Shown piece after piece: positions 12,791 to 24,513 of a stretch of 64,000 bases of DNA (positions are counted from its first letter, which is position 1; the number at the start of each line of letters is the position of its first letter). The stretch spans positions 26,854,896 to 26,918,895 of the forward strand of contig OW028580.1 of assembly GCA_932294295.1 (NCBI GenBank). The letters are read 5' to 3'. This DNA is from Alitta virens. Lineage: Eukaryota; Annelida; Polychaeta; Phyllodocida; Nereididae. Below the pieces are notes generated by a model. That model did no database searches, had not been told where the DNA came from, and saw nothing but the letters and a program-made list of their open reading frames with translations. Position numbers and translations under genes: made by a program.

Positions 12791-12858
12791 ATACAAGCAA
12801 GTTATGTCATATATACCCCTTATATGGCTTTGAATGCAAAAAATGGTGACAGGCAAAA
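12791..12858. other. Palindrome centre (68-bp spacer)
   Basis: The left copy keeps 12791-12834 (ending TATATGGCTTTGAA), which matches the third copy at about 20156-20199. From there the sequence turns into the reverse complement of sequence just upstream. A 23-bp unit (AAAAAATGGTGACAGGCAAA and the next bases AGC) occurs twice in a row at 12838-12883, so the turn carries a short local duplication of the arm edge. Confidence 0.85.
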
Positions 12859-13046
12859 GCAAAAAATGGTGACAGGCAAAAGCACGGAAGCTCCGACATA
12901 AACCAGAAAGGTGTAGTAGTCTCTGCAGATGCAAGTATTATGTTTCACACTTTGCACTGATGTGATGCTTTGACACCCTGGTGAAGTACAGAAACAGGGA
13001 TAACATACAGAAACAGAAAATTCAATATATCCAAAACTATTTTTAC

Positions 13047-13729
13047 CTGTAGTACATTGGCTTCAGTTCGGTGTCTTTTCAAGATACAGCCTATTTAACA
13101 AGACCAATGATGCAGATAGCAAAAGGCAGGGCCAGAATAAAGATAATGTCGATAATTTGAAGTGCAATGATTAAAGCAGTTTTTGTTTCATGAGAATGTC
13201 CAAAACAAATGAAAGTATTGTTCAAGTACTCTGCTTTTTCTCCAGTCAATCTCAGGAATCGCATGTAATATGATATTAAGAAGAGCCAAATTCCCAGCAA
13301 AATAGCTAATGTTTTCTTGTAAGTCATCCATATTTTGTAGCGTAAAGGAAATTGTAGAGTCAAGAACTTATCAAAGTTCAAAAAAGTCAAGCCAAATACA
13401 CTCATACTCGCTACAAAAGGGTTGAAACAGGCATCTATCTGACACAGATGTCTGCAATATATTGATGAGCTTGCCATATAAACATTTCTTGATATAAAAC
13501 ATCCAACACCTAGTAAAGTATCAGTGATTGCTAAATTCAACATGGCCAGTCTTGTAGAACTGTTAATTTTCCCATGCAAACGAGGCACGGTATAGAATAC
13601 AGTCAGATTTGTGAGAATCGCTCCAACTGGTATGAGGTACATGACCAATACATGTAGCGGAGATGGGACTTCAGGATAATTACCTCCCTGTGTATTGTTG
13701 TGAGTTGAATTCAAATGAAAACAGTACAT
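13047..13729 (-). pseudogene. GPCR exon 1 (gene 3R), frameshifted, no exon 2
   Basis: Mirror copy of the exon at 11919-12602. It is open through the site of the left copy's nonsense codon (GGA here). It has lost one base near codon 212 in TM5, giving GLVK then TAG, so the open frame is 13091-13729 (212 aa). The splice donor at 13046/13045 survives. Downstream on its own strand the intron meets the palindrome centre, so there is no second exon. The two copies therefore carry different single lesions. Confidence 0.88.
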
Positions 13730-16700
13730 TTTTGTATATCATGCGCTCTTGCATCCAAGTGTTGAAGTTGAAGTCTACCTCTTTGGTAAAAAATATCCTA
13801 GCTGAGTTTATAATCTTGATAAATATTTGCATGTTATTGTTCTTCCTTAAAAATAAATGCTGAATTTGTCCTATAATGAGAAAATAATCATCATGAGAAA
13901 GCTGTATTGGTAACTATCAGCAAATGATAACTGCCTGAATATTCTCTGAAGTACACAATAGAGGATGGATGAGGAAGAAATTAATAACTTTTTTCCTGCC
14001 TTCTATTGATTAAGCAGAGTCCATAGACTTCATTTGGAGCTTAGTACATGAAAACATGCAAACATGTCATCGTTTTAAGTACGCTTAACCAACTTACAGT
14101 GGTGCCTGGTGCGCTGCCTAGTCCAATGAAAAATAACCACAAAATAAAAAACATAGGCTGCCACTGCAGCATACCCTCGGCAAATATGAGAATAATAAAC
14201 AGTGGATATTGGCCTAAGCATAAAATGTTGACTGTACACCTGTTATTTATTAATCAGTGGGCACCCAAAATGAGGATGGTATTACAGTATAATTTTGCAA
14301 CACAACATTGCTTTGATTTTTAAATAGTGATTACTGAAGTGCCTTTAAATGGCATCATTGACAATGCAACTGGGCCTAGAAATTGATAAATGCTTTCTCC
14401 ATACACATCACAGGGATAATTATTTCAGTGCCTAGCTATTAGACTCACACCAGAATTACAACATTTCTGAGACAATGATCTTGTATTTCAGTATTCGAAG
14501 CAAAAATTCTAAAGGTTTCAAACAACCTTCACTGACAGAGGATCCTAAGAATTACAGTTAACCTCTTGTTACACAATAACCAATGTTCATAACAACAGGG
14601 CATGACGTCATCAGTCCAGATGACACCAAAACAGCAGGTGTGAAACTTGTGGATTGGAAGATTTTTAATTTATGAAAAAAAAATTAGTGCTAAGAGGTAA
14701 AAATGGTTTTCAAGAAATTGATATGTTGGAAAATGTTGAAATCAATATTCATGTAAATTAAGGTTTAGTTAAAGAACGATTGCATATAGTCGTATGTGTC
14801 TTAGTTGGCAAACCGAAATAGAAATGGTTTCTAAGTTGAGGTTTTATTGTATTTTTAAAAATACTTATAATTGAGAAACATTTGGTCAAATCCGAAAGTC
14901 ATTTTTTGTTACACTGTTCTTTTTACAACAATATTAGATTTGACCTGTAAAATAAAATTGATGCTATTGATTTAAATTTTGATTTATTAGCTGTGGCGAC
15001 TGCTCTAACAGGGGGGGGAGGTTAATTTTTTCATAGTCCTGTTTTCTGTTCTATAGTTTCAGTATGTAATTTGTATTAGACTTGTAAGCAGACAAAAATA
15101 CATGCTGTCTTCCCAAGTCGTGTAAAAAAATTGTATTGCATCTATATCTGAGTAGTGTGAGGTAGAAAAAGTTGTGTCCACCTCAGAAATACCCCTAAAT
15201 AGGCCAAATGTACCTGCAAATGTGTGTTTACAGTGAAAAGTACGCCATTGCGCTATACCGCACAAAATCTAGCAGACGAATGGACTCGGCAGGCTATTTG
15301 CAAAATCATTGACTTTGGTGGTCCGAATGTCTGACAAGATTTTTGGAAGTTTCACAAAGACTGTCCTAAATATAGACAGAATAAGCTATACATTGCTAAA
15401 ATACCAATGATATTTTTAATTCAGTATATTTTTCTGATATCAAATTATTAGAACTGTTTTGCAAAACAGTACTCCACTACTCCAACCTACAGAACTATAC
15501 GTATTTCTGTTCTTCCTGTCAAGTGTAGGTGTCCTTGTTTGTATTGTTTTGATTTATATTTTGTAAATTGTAAGCCCAAGAGGGCTGGGGGCTACACACG
15601 TGAGCCCAATTAACGTAAATAAAGATGTATGTACAACTGCTCTCATATCAGAAACATGCCATTGTGTGTTAATTGTAATACAATACGTGAATGGCTACCC
15701 ACTATTGGTTCCTGGTTTGACAATAAATAGTTAGGGTGTATCCTCAAACAGTTACATGCATTTGTCAATGGACAATTAAATATGAACATTTTCATCTGTA
15801 ATATTATAGTGAAAAAAAAAATTGGTGCCTACACCCTTTTTGTGCGTTCGATAGCCTTGGCTACATTAATAGATCTAATAATGGGTCTGGATTCCATAGT
15901 ACCTTGGCGATTATGTACAAGACTGCCAAGCACCATAACCAATGTCATAAAGTGCATGGCCCGATCACATATAACAAACATTTAAATCAATCATTTCATC
16001 GTATAGAAAAATTTATAAGCTTCCTGTGGGTATTTCCAGACCAACATAAAGGCCAAATATAAGAGAGATAGAGGACTAAGAAAGCAAAGAAGAGGATGCC
16101 TCAAAAAGCAATGATTGTGGATTGTTGATTGAGCAATGTTTTGGTGCTGCCTATTATGTATGCATCCTTTATATTTGTGATGCACTAGTTTGCTTCATTT
16201 GCCACTGCAAACCTGTTCATGTTGAGGCATTATCATTGTACAATTATGGTGTCCTGTGTGGTGGTACATATCCTGGAAAATCCCCAGTGCTACTCAAGTT
16301 AGACTGTCTCTTAACCCGTGTGCTGCACCCTCTTGTCCTGAGAGACCAGTACACCAGGTGCTATCCCACTTTCTTTCCACAATGCTTTTAAGAAGAAATA
16401 AATAACTTAAATAGTTCAACATTATTTTATTCTTAAGTTAGCTTAACATGTAAATGGGCTATACACAGAGGTTCTGAAACCTCAAAAAAAGTAAAAAGTA
16501 CAAAACATGCACTGAATATCCTAGAATATAAACAAAGTTAGTTAACCAAAACAAATATATCAACATATTATCCAATTATAAGTGACTATACAATGTATAT
16601 ACATGTACCATTCACAACAGTTTTAGTTTGTTCTTAAACTGCCAGTGATGTTGGTTACGAGAGAAAAACCACATTATTTTACTCCTTTGATATCAAAATG

Positions 16701-17050
16701 TCATTGATCAGGTACATTGCACTGATGAATTTTCTAGTTCTGTCTTTGAAGTGCCTGGTCTTGCCCCTGTATTTTTTTGTCGAATTGCATCAAACTGAAG
16801 CACTTTGTCTTAAAATAATGGTATCCATGTCTGAAATATACCAGCACATATTCATTCATGTTTCGACAATGTGTAAACTTATTCGCAACATGTGTCAGAG
16901 ACTAATTAAAGTTTAAAGCCCAAGTATCATCATACCACATAGCCCTTAATGCTTGCAATTCTCAAAATATCGAGTTTGAAGAAGGCTTTATGTGCAATGT
17001 TTTCCACACAAAATGCAGCATGAGGTGGCCAAATCGAGTGTCAACATGAT
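13730..17050. other. Intergenic part of right palindrome arm
   Basis: Mirror of 8438-11918, with no gene recognised. It contains the retroelement tail at 15529-15622 and a G8 tract at about 15011 that corresponds to the C-run next to the left-arm insertion. Confidence 0.55.
15529..15622 (+). mobile_element. Non-LTR retrotransposon 3' tail fragment (mirror copy)
   Basis: Same terminal motif as 9862-9957, here on the plus strand: TTGTAAATTGTAAGCCCAAG, hairpin, GGGGGCT, then AACGTAAATAAAGATG. It was present before the inverted duplication. Confidence 0.5.
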
Positions 17051-18572
17051 TTAAATACTACTGCTTCCGGTGTCTTTTTTCTGTGTAGGAATTGTGTTAT
17101 TTCCAGTTGTCGTCACATTCTCTGGATTTCCTCGACTGAAAAGCTTCTGTAAGCCTCTCTTGAGCTCTTGACGATAAGATCTCATGCTTGGGATATAGAT
17201 GAGGGGATTGATGGCAGAATTAGCTGCAGCTAGCCATAGCGTTATAAAGTTAGTAGTAGGTCCTGCTTTTGCTCCTGTAAAAAGCTTCCAAATATGGTTG
17301 CAAATGAAGAATGGCGTAATCATGAAGATATAGGTCAGGTTCAAAGCAAAGATGGCGTATACAACAGAGCGATCATTTGCAGAGAATCCTTGTTGGCCTT
17401 CCTGAAACATGGAGAGATTTTTTTCATGAAAACAAATGTGTGCTATCGGATTTCTTAATGCCAGTGATGTTGATGAAATGTGAATGGTCAGGGTAAACAG
17501 AGACACTAGTGGTTGAACATTTTGATCAATTTGCTAGCCCTTTATGGGGTAAAATGCTATAATTTCTGCTTTGAAGATTGGATATTTGGTTTGTACATTC
17601 TACAGGTTATTACGATAATCAGCTGATAATATAGTAATACTTCTATGGTTGTCTTTGGGCACTTAGTCTAGTGGATGAAAATTGTATGTTTACTTGTGGT
17701 AAAAAGCCCACATACCCTGAAAGAACAATGACCCTGGACAATGTAAAGTAAGACTGAACATGCCTGAAACAGATAAGCCTCATCAACACCTGTGGTGCTA
17801 TTTTTTTCAAATTTTACTTCCTACACTTTAAGTGATATTATGTTGTTTGTCTGAAATTTGATATGAAAATTAAAGAGAATATGGTATTTACCTGTAGGTT
17901 ACTGACAGTTGTTCGATGTCTTTTAAGAATACATCCTATCCCAACAAGTGCACAGACAGACATGAAAAAGGGTAATGCCAGGAATAGCACAATGTTTATA
18001 ATCCGTAATTCGTTCACCGCTGATATTTTCTCTTTGGAAAAAATATATCCAAAACAAATAAACGAATTTTCCCAGTAGATTCCTTGTGCTTCAGGTAATA
18101 AAACAACGTTCATGTAATGTAATATAATGACAAGCCAAATAGCAAATAATGTGACTATGCTTTTCTTGTAAGTCATCCATATTTTGTAGCGTAACGGAAA
18201 CTTCAGTGTCAGAAACTTGTCAACATTTAGAAAGGTCAAGCCAAGAATACTCATGCTTCCTGCAACGGGAATAAGTAGGGCATCTATTTGACACCAGTGT
18301 CTAGAATATACTGCTGGGCTAGTAATATAGATGGTTCTTGAAATTAAGCCGTTAATACCGATTAAAGCATCAGTGATTGCCAAATTCAACATGGCTAATC
18401 TTGTTGAACTGTTAATTTTTGCTTGCAAACGAGATACTGTATAAAACACAGTTAAATTGGTGAGCAATGCCCCTCCAGTCACTATGTACATAATAAATAT
18501 TTGCAGAGGACTTGGTACTTCGTAAGGATACTCCATAGTGTTTGTGGTTGAATTGAGAGAAGAGTTAGACAT
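17051..18572 (-). CDS. Class A (rhodopsin-like) GPCR, gene 2R, two exons, intact
   Basis: Exon 1 is 18572-17892 and exon 2 is 17401-17051 on the minus strand (donor CAG|GTAAAT, acceptor TGTTTCAG|GAAGGC, phase 0), giving 343 aa. All landmarks of gene 2L are kept: TM2 Asp, the cysteine pair, DKF in place of DRY, TM4 Trp, TM5 Pro, TM6 Pro without the CWxP Trp, and NPLIY. An in-frame upstream ATG at 18641 exists, but the start at 18572 matches gene 2L. The N-terminus has two sequons (NSS, NST). Differences from 2L concentrate in TM4-loop 2-TM5 (MNVVLLPEAQGIYWEN against MQMVFVPAQDLYREN). The last residues differ because an A-run before the stop has six A here and seven in 2L: this copy ends DTGSSSI, a possible class I PDZ-binding end, while 2L ends RHRKQ. 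The ligand is unknown. Confidence 0.88.
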
Positions 18573-19179
18573 TATGTGTAGTTTATATAAGTGTATTAGA
18601 ACACCGTACGCAAAATATAATCTTGCAGCAGTAGTTTTCAAGTTGAGATGGTAGCAACCATATCAGTAAATATATTTACTTTGTCCATAAAACTGGAAAT
18701 CCATGCTGTCTGAATATTTATAATATAAATGTTTTTCAGCAATATCATTCGATTTATGGTCAATTAATGGAAATTTATACTAATCCAATCTAATAACTGA
18801 CAGAATATAAAGGCTCCTTCCTCACTGGAAACGTGTTCAGATGTTATCCTCGCATTGATACAATTGATAAACCTCAGTGTAATACCCAGGACATATTGCT
18901 TCACTAAAGATATTTTTGTAGTACACCTCTGTATATCCGTGATTGATAACATATATAGGTAGACCACAGTATTCCTTGTTTGTGGCTGGTATCATTTTTG
19001 GAAAATCCGCACTTACTTTATTAAGTTCCTTAATCATGTTTCGGAAACTCATTGAACTGTTCCATTAAACTTGTTCTATTGTTTTTATAAATTTATATAA
19101 ATATATTGGCACTGTTTCATGCTCTTGTGGCATCCAAATAAACACAGAAAGTTTTTGCAGATTTCTGAACTCCGATCCT
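18573..19179. other. Upstream region of gene 2R
   Basis: Mirror of about 6440-6996. It presumably includes the promoter of gene 2R, but no clear core element can be picked. Small open frames at 18764-18967 and 18837-19052 have no family signal. Confidence 0.45.
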
Positions 19180-19440
19180 AGGTTCCAGTTCCTAGATAAT
19201 TCCCACATGTTTTGAACCTAGTTCCTAGATAGTTCCTAGTTAATTTCTAGATAGTTCCAAGATAGTTCCTAGATAGTTCCCGCATAATTCCTACATAGTT
19301 CCTAGTACTTCCTACATAGTTCCTACATAGTACTTAGCTCTTAGATAGTTCATACTGAGTTCATGTACTTAGTTCTTGGTAAGTTCCTAGTTCCTACATA
19401 GTTCCTAGTTAGTTCCTAGACACTTCCTTAATTTATAATT
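19180..19440 (-). repeat. GGAACTA-type minisatellite (mirror copy)
   Basis: Inverted counterpart of the minisatellite at 6208-6440: TAGTTCCTACATAGTTCC units of about 10-11 bp. Confidence 0.8.
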
Positions 19441-19454
19441 AGTCCCTAGATATT

Positions 19455-19932
19455 ATTATTATTATTATTTTGTCACACTTATATAGCACCAAACCAGTAA
19501 AAACTGCTCTCAGGTGCTGTACATGTAAAATTTGTAAAAAGTCAAATAGACACAAGATTAACATAAAATCGAGTTTGATAAAAAGTCCATATAATAATAA
19601 GAGAAATCGATAAAATGTTTAAAGTCAGTAAAAGAATTATATAAAACTAAAAGTCACATTATATGGCTATAAGCATCAGTAAACAGAATGGTTTTCAGTC
19701 CCTTTTTAAATGTCATCAGACACGAAAGAGGTTCTCAGCTCATCCGTAAACAGTTCCAAATTGTTGGGGCAACATGTACAAAAGATCTGCCACCATATCT
19801 CTTCAACTTAAATGATTTAACAGCAAGCTTTCTATTTGCTGAGCGCAGTATTTGAGATGGTGTGTAGAGAGTTAACAACTCAGAGAGATATGTAGGTGAC
19901 AGACCATTTTAGAATTAAAGACATGGGCTAGT
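19455..19932 (-). mobile_element. Non-LTR retrotransposon 3' end (mirror copy)
   Basis: Inverted copy of 5723-6206, with the (ATT)n tail at about 19455-19470 and the degenerate reverse-transcriptase C-terminus on the minus strand. It is cut at 19932 by the junction with the third receptor gene copy. Confidence 0.75.
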
Positions 19933-20860
19933 GAAAAGACACCGAACTGAAGCCAATGCACTACAGGTAAAAATAGTTTTGGATATATTGAATTTTCTGT
20001 TTCTGTATGTTATCCCTGTTTCTGTACTTCACCAGGGTGTCAAAGCATCACATCGGTGCAAAGTGTGGAACATAATACTTGCATCTGCAGAGACTACTAC
20101 ACCTTTCTGGTTTATGTCGGAGCTTCCGTGCTTTTGCCTGTCACCATTTTTTGCATACAAGCAAGTTATGTCATATATACCCCTTATATGGCTTTGAAGA
20201 CAAATTACACATTGTTTATGGGGTATCTGCTTAAATATTAAGTGGAAGCCTGCTATTATCACTGCACAATTATTACCACTAATTTGCGACCCAATCATTT
20301 TACTTGGCATTAAATTTACCTCACTATTAAGACCATCTCACCATTAAGACCAGTAAAATGTGCGAGACTAGTGGTCTTAATGGTGAGGTTTTACTGTCCA
20401 TGCATGGTGTTCCTGTCATTTCTCTTTGGCATAAAAAGAACATATATATATAAATATATATTTGTTGCATTAGACACACATAATGCATCATAATATGGTG
20501 TATTTGCAAAATGTAATTAAAGTTAAAAATAACAGAAAGATTATAAACGTTGTACATCATGCCTTAGGCTTTTTAATTATAAATTCATTTTCACAATGAA
20601 CGATCGTACTATTGTATACAAGGACACTAGATATGATTGTTTTACATTGTATGATTTATATTATGCACAATCTTAGCTCTGAATGGAACATTTTTCTTCA
20701 TGATAATGCCATACTTTATTGTAATTAACATTTGGAAGCTATTCACGGGGAGTGAAATCTGCCAGGAACAAATCATGAAGAGATCTTTATATGGATGTAA
20801 ACAATGTCATCAGCCTTACAATGCAATTTACACCTCTAATAATGACTTACTAACTACAAA
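19933..20860 (+). pseudogene. Third partial copy of GPCR gene 3: exon-1 end, intron, decayed exon 2
   Basis: 19933-19966 is the last 34 bp of exon 1 up to the donor, starting abruptly at the right-arm border. The intron (from 19967) matches 12603-12834 closely, then continues beyond the point where the left copy folds back (about 20200). A decayed exon 2 follows at about 20594: NDR-T-IVY, an insertion of about 47 bp, then LNGTFFFMIMPYFIVINIWK at about 20675-20740, which is TM6 of this family. Further frameshifts leave only a hint of TM7 (20800-20835). This is probably the original downstream part of the gene whose exon 1 lies at 11919. Confidence 0.8.
20337..20387. repeat. 16-bp-stem hairpin of the AAGACCA repeat family
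   Basis: CTCACCATTAAGACCA at 20337-20352 pairs perfectly with TGGTCTTAATGGTGAG at 20372-20387 around a 19-nt loop, inside the gene 3 intron. The motif (CCTCACTATTAAGACCA and variants) recurs at 26330, 42370-42500, 45060-45270 and 48970-49160. Confidence 0.75.
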
Positions 20861-22770
20861 AAAAAAGAACATTGGTAACATGTATTGCACCTTTAGCATA
20901 CAATACAAACTTGTTAAAAGTGGCTGACTTAAACCTCAAGCAGCCAGTTGACAGAAACCACAAGTATCCAGAACTACTTAATTTAAACCAATATTTACAT
21001 GACCTTTGGTTGGCTTATCAGACTGATCTTCATTGAAAGACCTCTGCTCATAAAAAAAGGAATATGGGTGCACTATCATTATGATTTTCATTTGCAATAC
21101 AAATGTTGTACACATACTATGTCTATTTCTGAGTAGTACGAGTAGTACCTCAAGACATTTCGATCAATGGTTCCAAGTCCAAGACATCTCGGTATGCCAG
21201 CAATATGAGCCAGCATTAATGGATTTAATCTATCATTTTACTGACTGAACTGCAAGAACTCTATGTAACAGATGAAATATGACGTTCATACAGTAATTTC
21301 CATGGGGGGATATTTACACTATCATCCCCCCCCCCCCCCTCCCCACTTGCTTTGTCAAAATAATAACATTGCCATGCATTCTATTGAGGAAGTATTGCAC
21401 AATATGAATATTAGATTTTGGCAACCGCTATCAAAATATTATATATCCCAATCCAAGCCACGTACTTACAATAGTTTTCATAATTTTCAAAGTTTCAAAT
21501 TTCGATATTTCTTTCTGCCAGAATTAAAATATTTCACCACGGCGCATTAGGTATTTGAGCACACTTGTTAATTTTATGCAATTTGGAAAAAAATTTATGT
21601 ATGCATGTTTTAAAATGTGATAGCCTTTATATTGCATTTTGTTTATTGGATGATAGGAAAATGCGGAAAATTCCTATCTCCCAAACCTCTCCATATAATC
21701 ATGCCTACATAGTGCACAGATGAAATTTAGCTTGTGTAAAAAAAGTTGGTTTTCTGCGCTGTAGCCCTCTAGCGGCCAATTTGCACATCAATAAGTAGGT
21801 TCAAAAGAACTTTCACAGCAATTGCTGTAGCTAAAAATAGATATTTTTCAGTCTAGGTACAGAGTCTCAGGACGCATCGTAGATGAGGGTCTGCTAGATA
21901 TTAAAGCATGGCAAGATAGGCTGTGGAAGTAGGTTAATGACTAGGCCCATTTAATTTAACTAAGCGGCGAACAAAATAGATCTTTAAAATTTGTCTGGTA
22001 TTATGTTGTATTGTATTATTAGTACAGGAACTTGGCTTATTGTTCTCATTTGATTAACATCAACCTTTCTACACTGTCAAATTGCTTGCTGCCCCCACTG
22101 GGATCCTTGCTCCACCCGAATTCCCCAAGACCCTCTCCCGCATAGAGGCGTGATCGAAGGACTCGCGTAAATATGGATATATTTCTTAAACCCCCAACAC
22201 TGATTTGATGCTCTACAGATCTTCATGATCAGACTAATATGGAGCCATGCTGAGAAGGAGGCATTGCTGAAAGAAGATGTACATTCCCTTAATCATGAAA
22301 TTGCAGAAATAAAGTTATATATGTATGTCAAATTTGATATTTTATTGTCATACTATTTGCATAGTATGCATTCATATTATGAAAAAAAGACCCAAATAAT
22401 CATTAAAAAAATCTGATGCTTTGCCATTTTGCCTACTATCTATATGCTCTTCACTAATTACTGTGACCGTCATTGTGCATTCCATTCTATAATTTCCTCA
22501 TATTTACTGAGGGTGTCTTGCTTCAGCAGCTTATATTTTTACCTACTTGTCATCCTTATGGCCATTTACCATGGTCACAGAGAAGCAGAATAAATTGCAA
22601 AGGACAATACTCTCCCCACAGAAAGTTAAGGATATTTAGCTTCTAGACAAAATTTCAGAACGTCAAAAAAAATAATAGAAGAGAGGTAGCCACTTTTATT
22701 ATTAAATTTTGTATTGATAACTACTTTCAAGATATAGTCTAACTATTGCTTCTTACAAATATTATTTATC
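20861..22770. other. AT-rich sequence, no gene recognised
   Basis: No domain-bearing frame is seen. The stretch contains a C-run at about 21328-21342. Open frames at 21272-21550 and 22225-22416 read as chance products. Confidence 0.5.
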
Positions 22771-22779
22771 TCAGAAACA

Positions 22780-23480
22780 TGTCATGTGTCCAGGAGCATC
22801 AAATTAAGTCTTACAATGATGCCTTTTATACTGTTCACAAGACTATTTAAAGACTGATTAGGTGTCCCAGTACTCTATTCCCGAAGGGCTATTTGAAGGT
22901 CATTAAGGTAACAGGTGCAGGGTGACAACCTTCAATATGACAACTCAGCTGATCCAGCAGATATTTTATGGGATCGAAGTCAGGGGAGAGTGCAAGCTTC
23001 TCCATTTGAGGTATTCCAGCCTCCCAGAGACATGCAGTGAGGATGCAAATTTGATTTGATGAGATGGGGGATTTTCATCCATGGATGTGAAGTCAGGCTT
23101 GTGTTACTCAAAGAGGTTTGATGACGACATCAATGATGTTGGTTAGGCTTTTTCAGTACCATTCACAAGACTTGGTTCACTGTGGCAGTAATCTGACACA
23201 CCAGCACCATATGATTTCACAACCATATCCAAATGACAGTAACGACATGAGCATAGTGTTCCCCTTGAAGTCTCGAACAGTATTACTGCCCATTGTTACT
23301 GCTCAGGGTGAAGTAACTTTCATCAGAGAACAGTACTAATGTCCACTGGTCCCTCTTCCAATGCAAATGGTCTCAAACCATGTAAGATAATGATCCTTGG
23401 GGTCCAGCATTGTTGTCAGGTACCTCCTCAATTATACTGTTTTATAAGACATGGTTCACATTGAAAATGGTCATCATCAC
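22780..23480 (-). pseudogene. Degenerate Tc1-like transposase (DDE, Tc1/mariner)
   Basis: On the minus strand, scattered frames rebuild recognisable pieces of a Tc1 transposase core. HLHWKRDQWTLVLFSDES (about 23315-23375) is the region around the second catalytic Asp. LSPDFDPIKYLLDQL (about 22945-22990) matches the SPDLNPIEHLWD box that carries the third acidic residue, which has changed here. A C-terminal stretch (ALREK..., NSLVNSIKGII) follows toward 22850. Stops and frameshifts occur throughout. The N-terminal DNA-binding part and terminal repeats were not found. It is a fossil, not a source of activity. Confidence 0.72.
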
Positions 23481-23639
23481 AGAGGTAGAAGTCAGGTATC
23501 AATTTCAAGGCCATTCAGTGACCATTTTAGGTTTTTTATCAGAGAAACAGACTTGTAGTGAAGCCAATTATCATTGCGTATTGCATAGTAATCAACTGCA
23601 TATATATTCACCATCAACACAAAGACAGTGGCAGCTAAC

Positions 23640-23715
23640 CAATCACTTACTTACAATTGGATGCACGAGCGCATTATATAAAATTATGCATTGTTCTTAT
23701 TTGAATTCAAAGCTG
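23640..23715 (+). pseudogene. 5' end of a further GPCR copy (gene 4 relic)
   Basis: TTGGATGCACGAGCGCATTA and the following bases up to the ATG at about 23686 match the 5' flank and first codons of genes 3L/3R (around 11889-11945): MHCSYLNS against MYCFHLNS. Homology stops within about 20 bp after that. The rest of exon 1 is missing, while a matching intron and exon 2 appear at 26140-26760, so this is probably the same broken gene. Confidence 0.6.
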
Positions 23716-24309
23716 ATGATATATTCTAATAACTGAATTAGATATCCTGAGACAAGAGCAGCTCAATTGTCAAAGTTTCCATTGACCTTATTTCCATACA
23801 CAGGTATGCAAGAACTTTATATATATATAGAAAATTACTTTTACTTTTAAAATCTTATTAATTTTTTGGGTGTGCAGAAATGTTTTCCCACCACTGTGTA
23901 TCTACCTGAAATCATTTCAGACCAATTCTAGTCTCCAGATCTATTGTTTTGGTGGCAAAATAATAACACCAGAAAAAATTGGCTTCCATAAAATGTTTTA
24001 TCTATAAAATAATATTTTACTTCTATTATGCACATGAATTCATGCAATGATTTTCTGTTATTTATATGACTTCCATATATAGTTTTTAACATCAAATTTA
24101 TAATAAAATATCAAATTGATCATGGAAATATCTCTAGTAATTGCAACTGAAATAACAAGTTTTAAATGCATATCAAATGATAAGTACACCGTATTTCCAG
24201 AAAGTATGAGGAAGTTAGGAACCACAAAAACATTATATTCTGATACCACTAGTTTGCCACATATCCGGAACTCTTAAAAAAGATTAATTGAACAATACAC
24301 TTTATGTGT

Positions 24310-24510
24310 TTGTTTGGGGGCCTAGTTCAGTGGTAGCGCACTGGGCTTCCAACCACTTGGTCCCATGTTCGATTTCTGTTTAAGTCCAAGTTGGATGGCT
24401 GTTTCATCCTTTATCTCATTACCATGGTTCCTGTCCAAATTAGCCCAAATAGGTGCAGAAATACAGGATGCAAAGCTCTAGTCCACCCACCCACAGTTCC
24501 CACACCCACC
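24310..24510 (+). mobile_element. tRNA-derived SINE
   Basis: The head at 24316-24385 resembles a tRNA gene: GGGGGCCTAGTTCAGTGGTA with a good A box (TAGTTCAGTGG, 24323-24333) and a B box (GTTCGATTTC, 24367-24376) about 45 bp apart. It is followed by a non-tRNA body. It does not fold as a complete functional tRNA, which favours a SINE. The 3' limit is uncertain because the fold-back element follows. Confidence 0.65.
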
Positions 24511-24513
24511 TCT

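Larger units (their letters stand above)
12859..19932 (-). repeat. Right arm of the ~7.07-kb inverted duplication
   Basis: Inverted copy of 5723-12790. On the minus strand it carries, from outer end to centre, the LINE tail, minisatellite, intact gene 2R and orphan exon 3R. The outer end is exact: ACATGGGCTAGT (19921-19932) matches 5723-5734 reversed, and the next base begins a third, direct copy of the receptor gene 3 exon-1 end. Private differences include about 90 extra bases in the gene 2R intron and extra bases near 18820-18880. Confidence 0.93.

Noticed and set aside
5723..19932. Palindrome as a pure assembly artefact of two haplotypes
   Set aside because: Not excluded, but the exact third-copy junction at 19932/19933 and the mosaic divergence are more easily produced by a real rearrangement. 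Kept as a real feature pending long reads.
24316..24390. Functional tRNA gene
   Set aside because: A and B boxes are present but the stems do not close into a cloverleaf and a non-tRNA body follows. It is a SINE.
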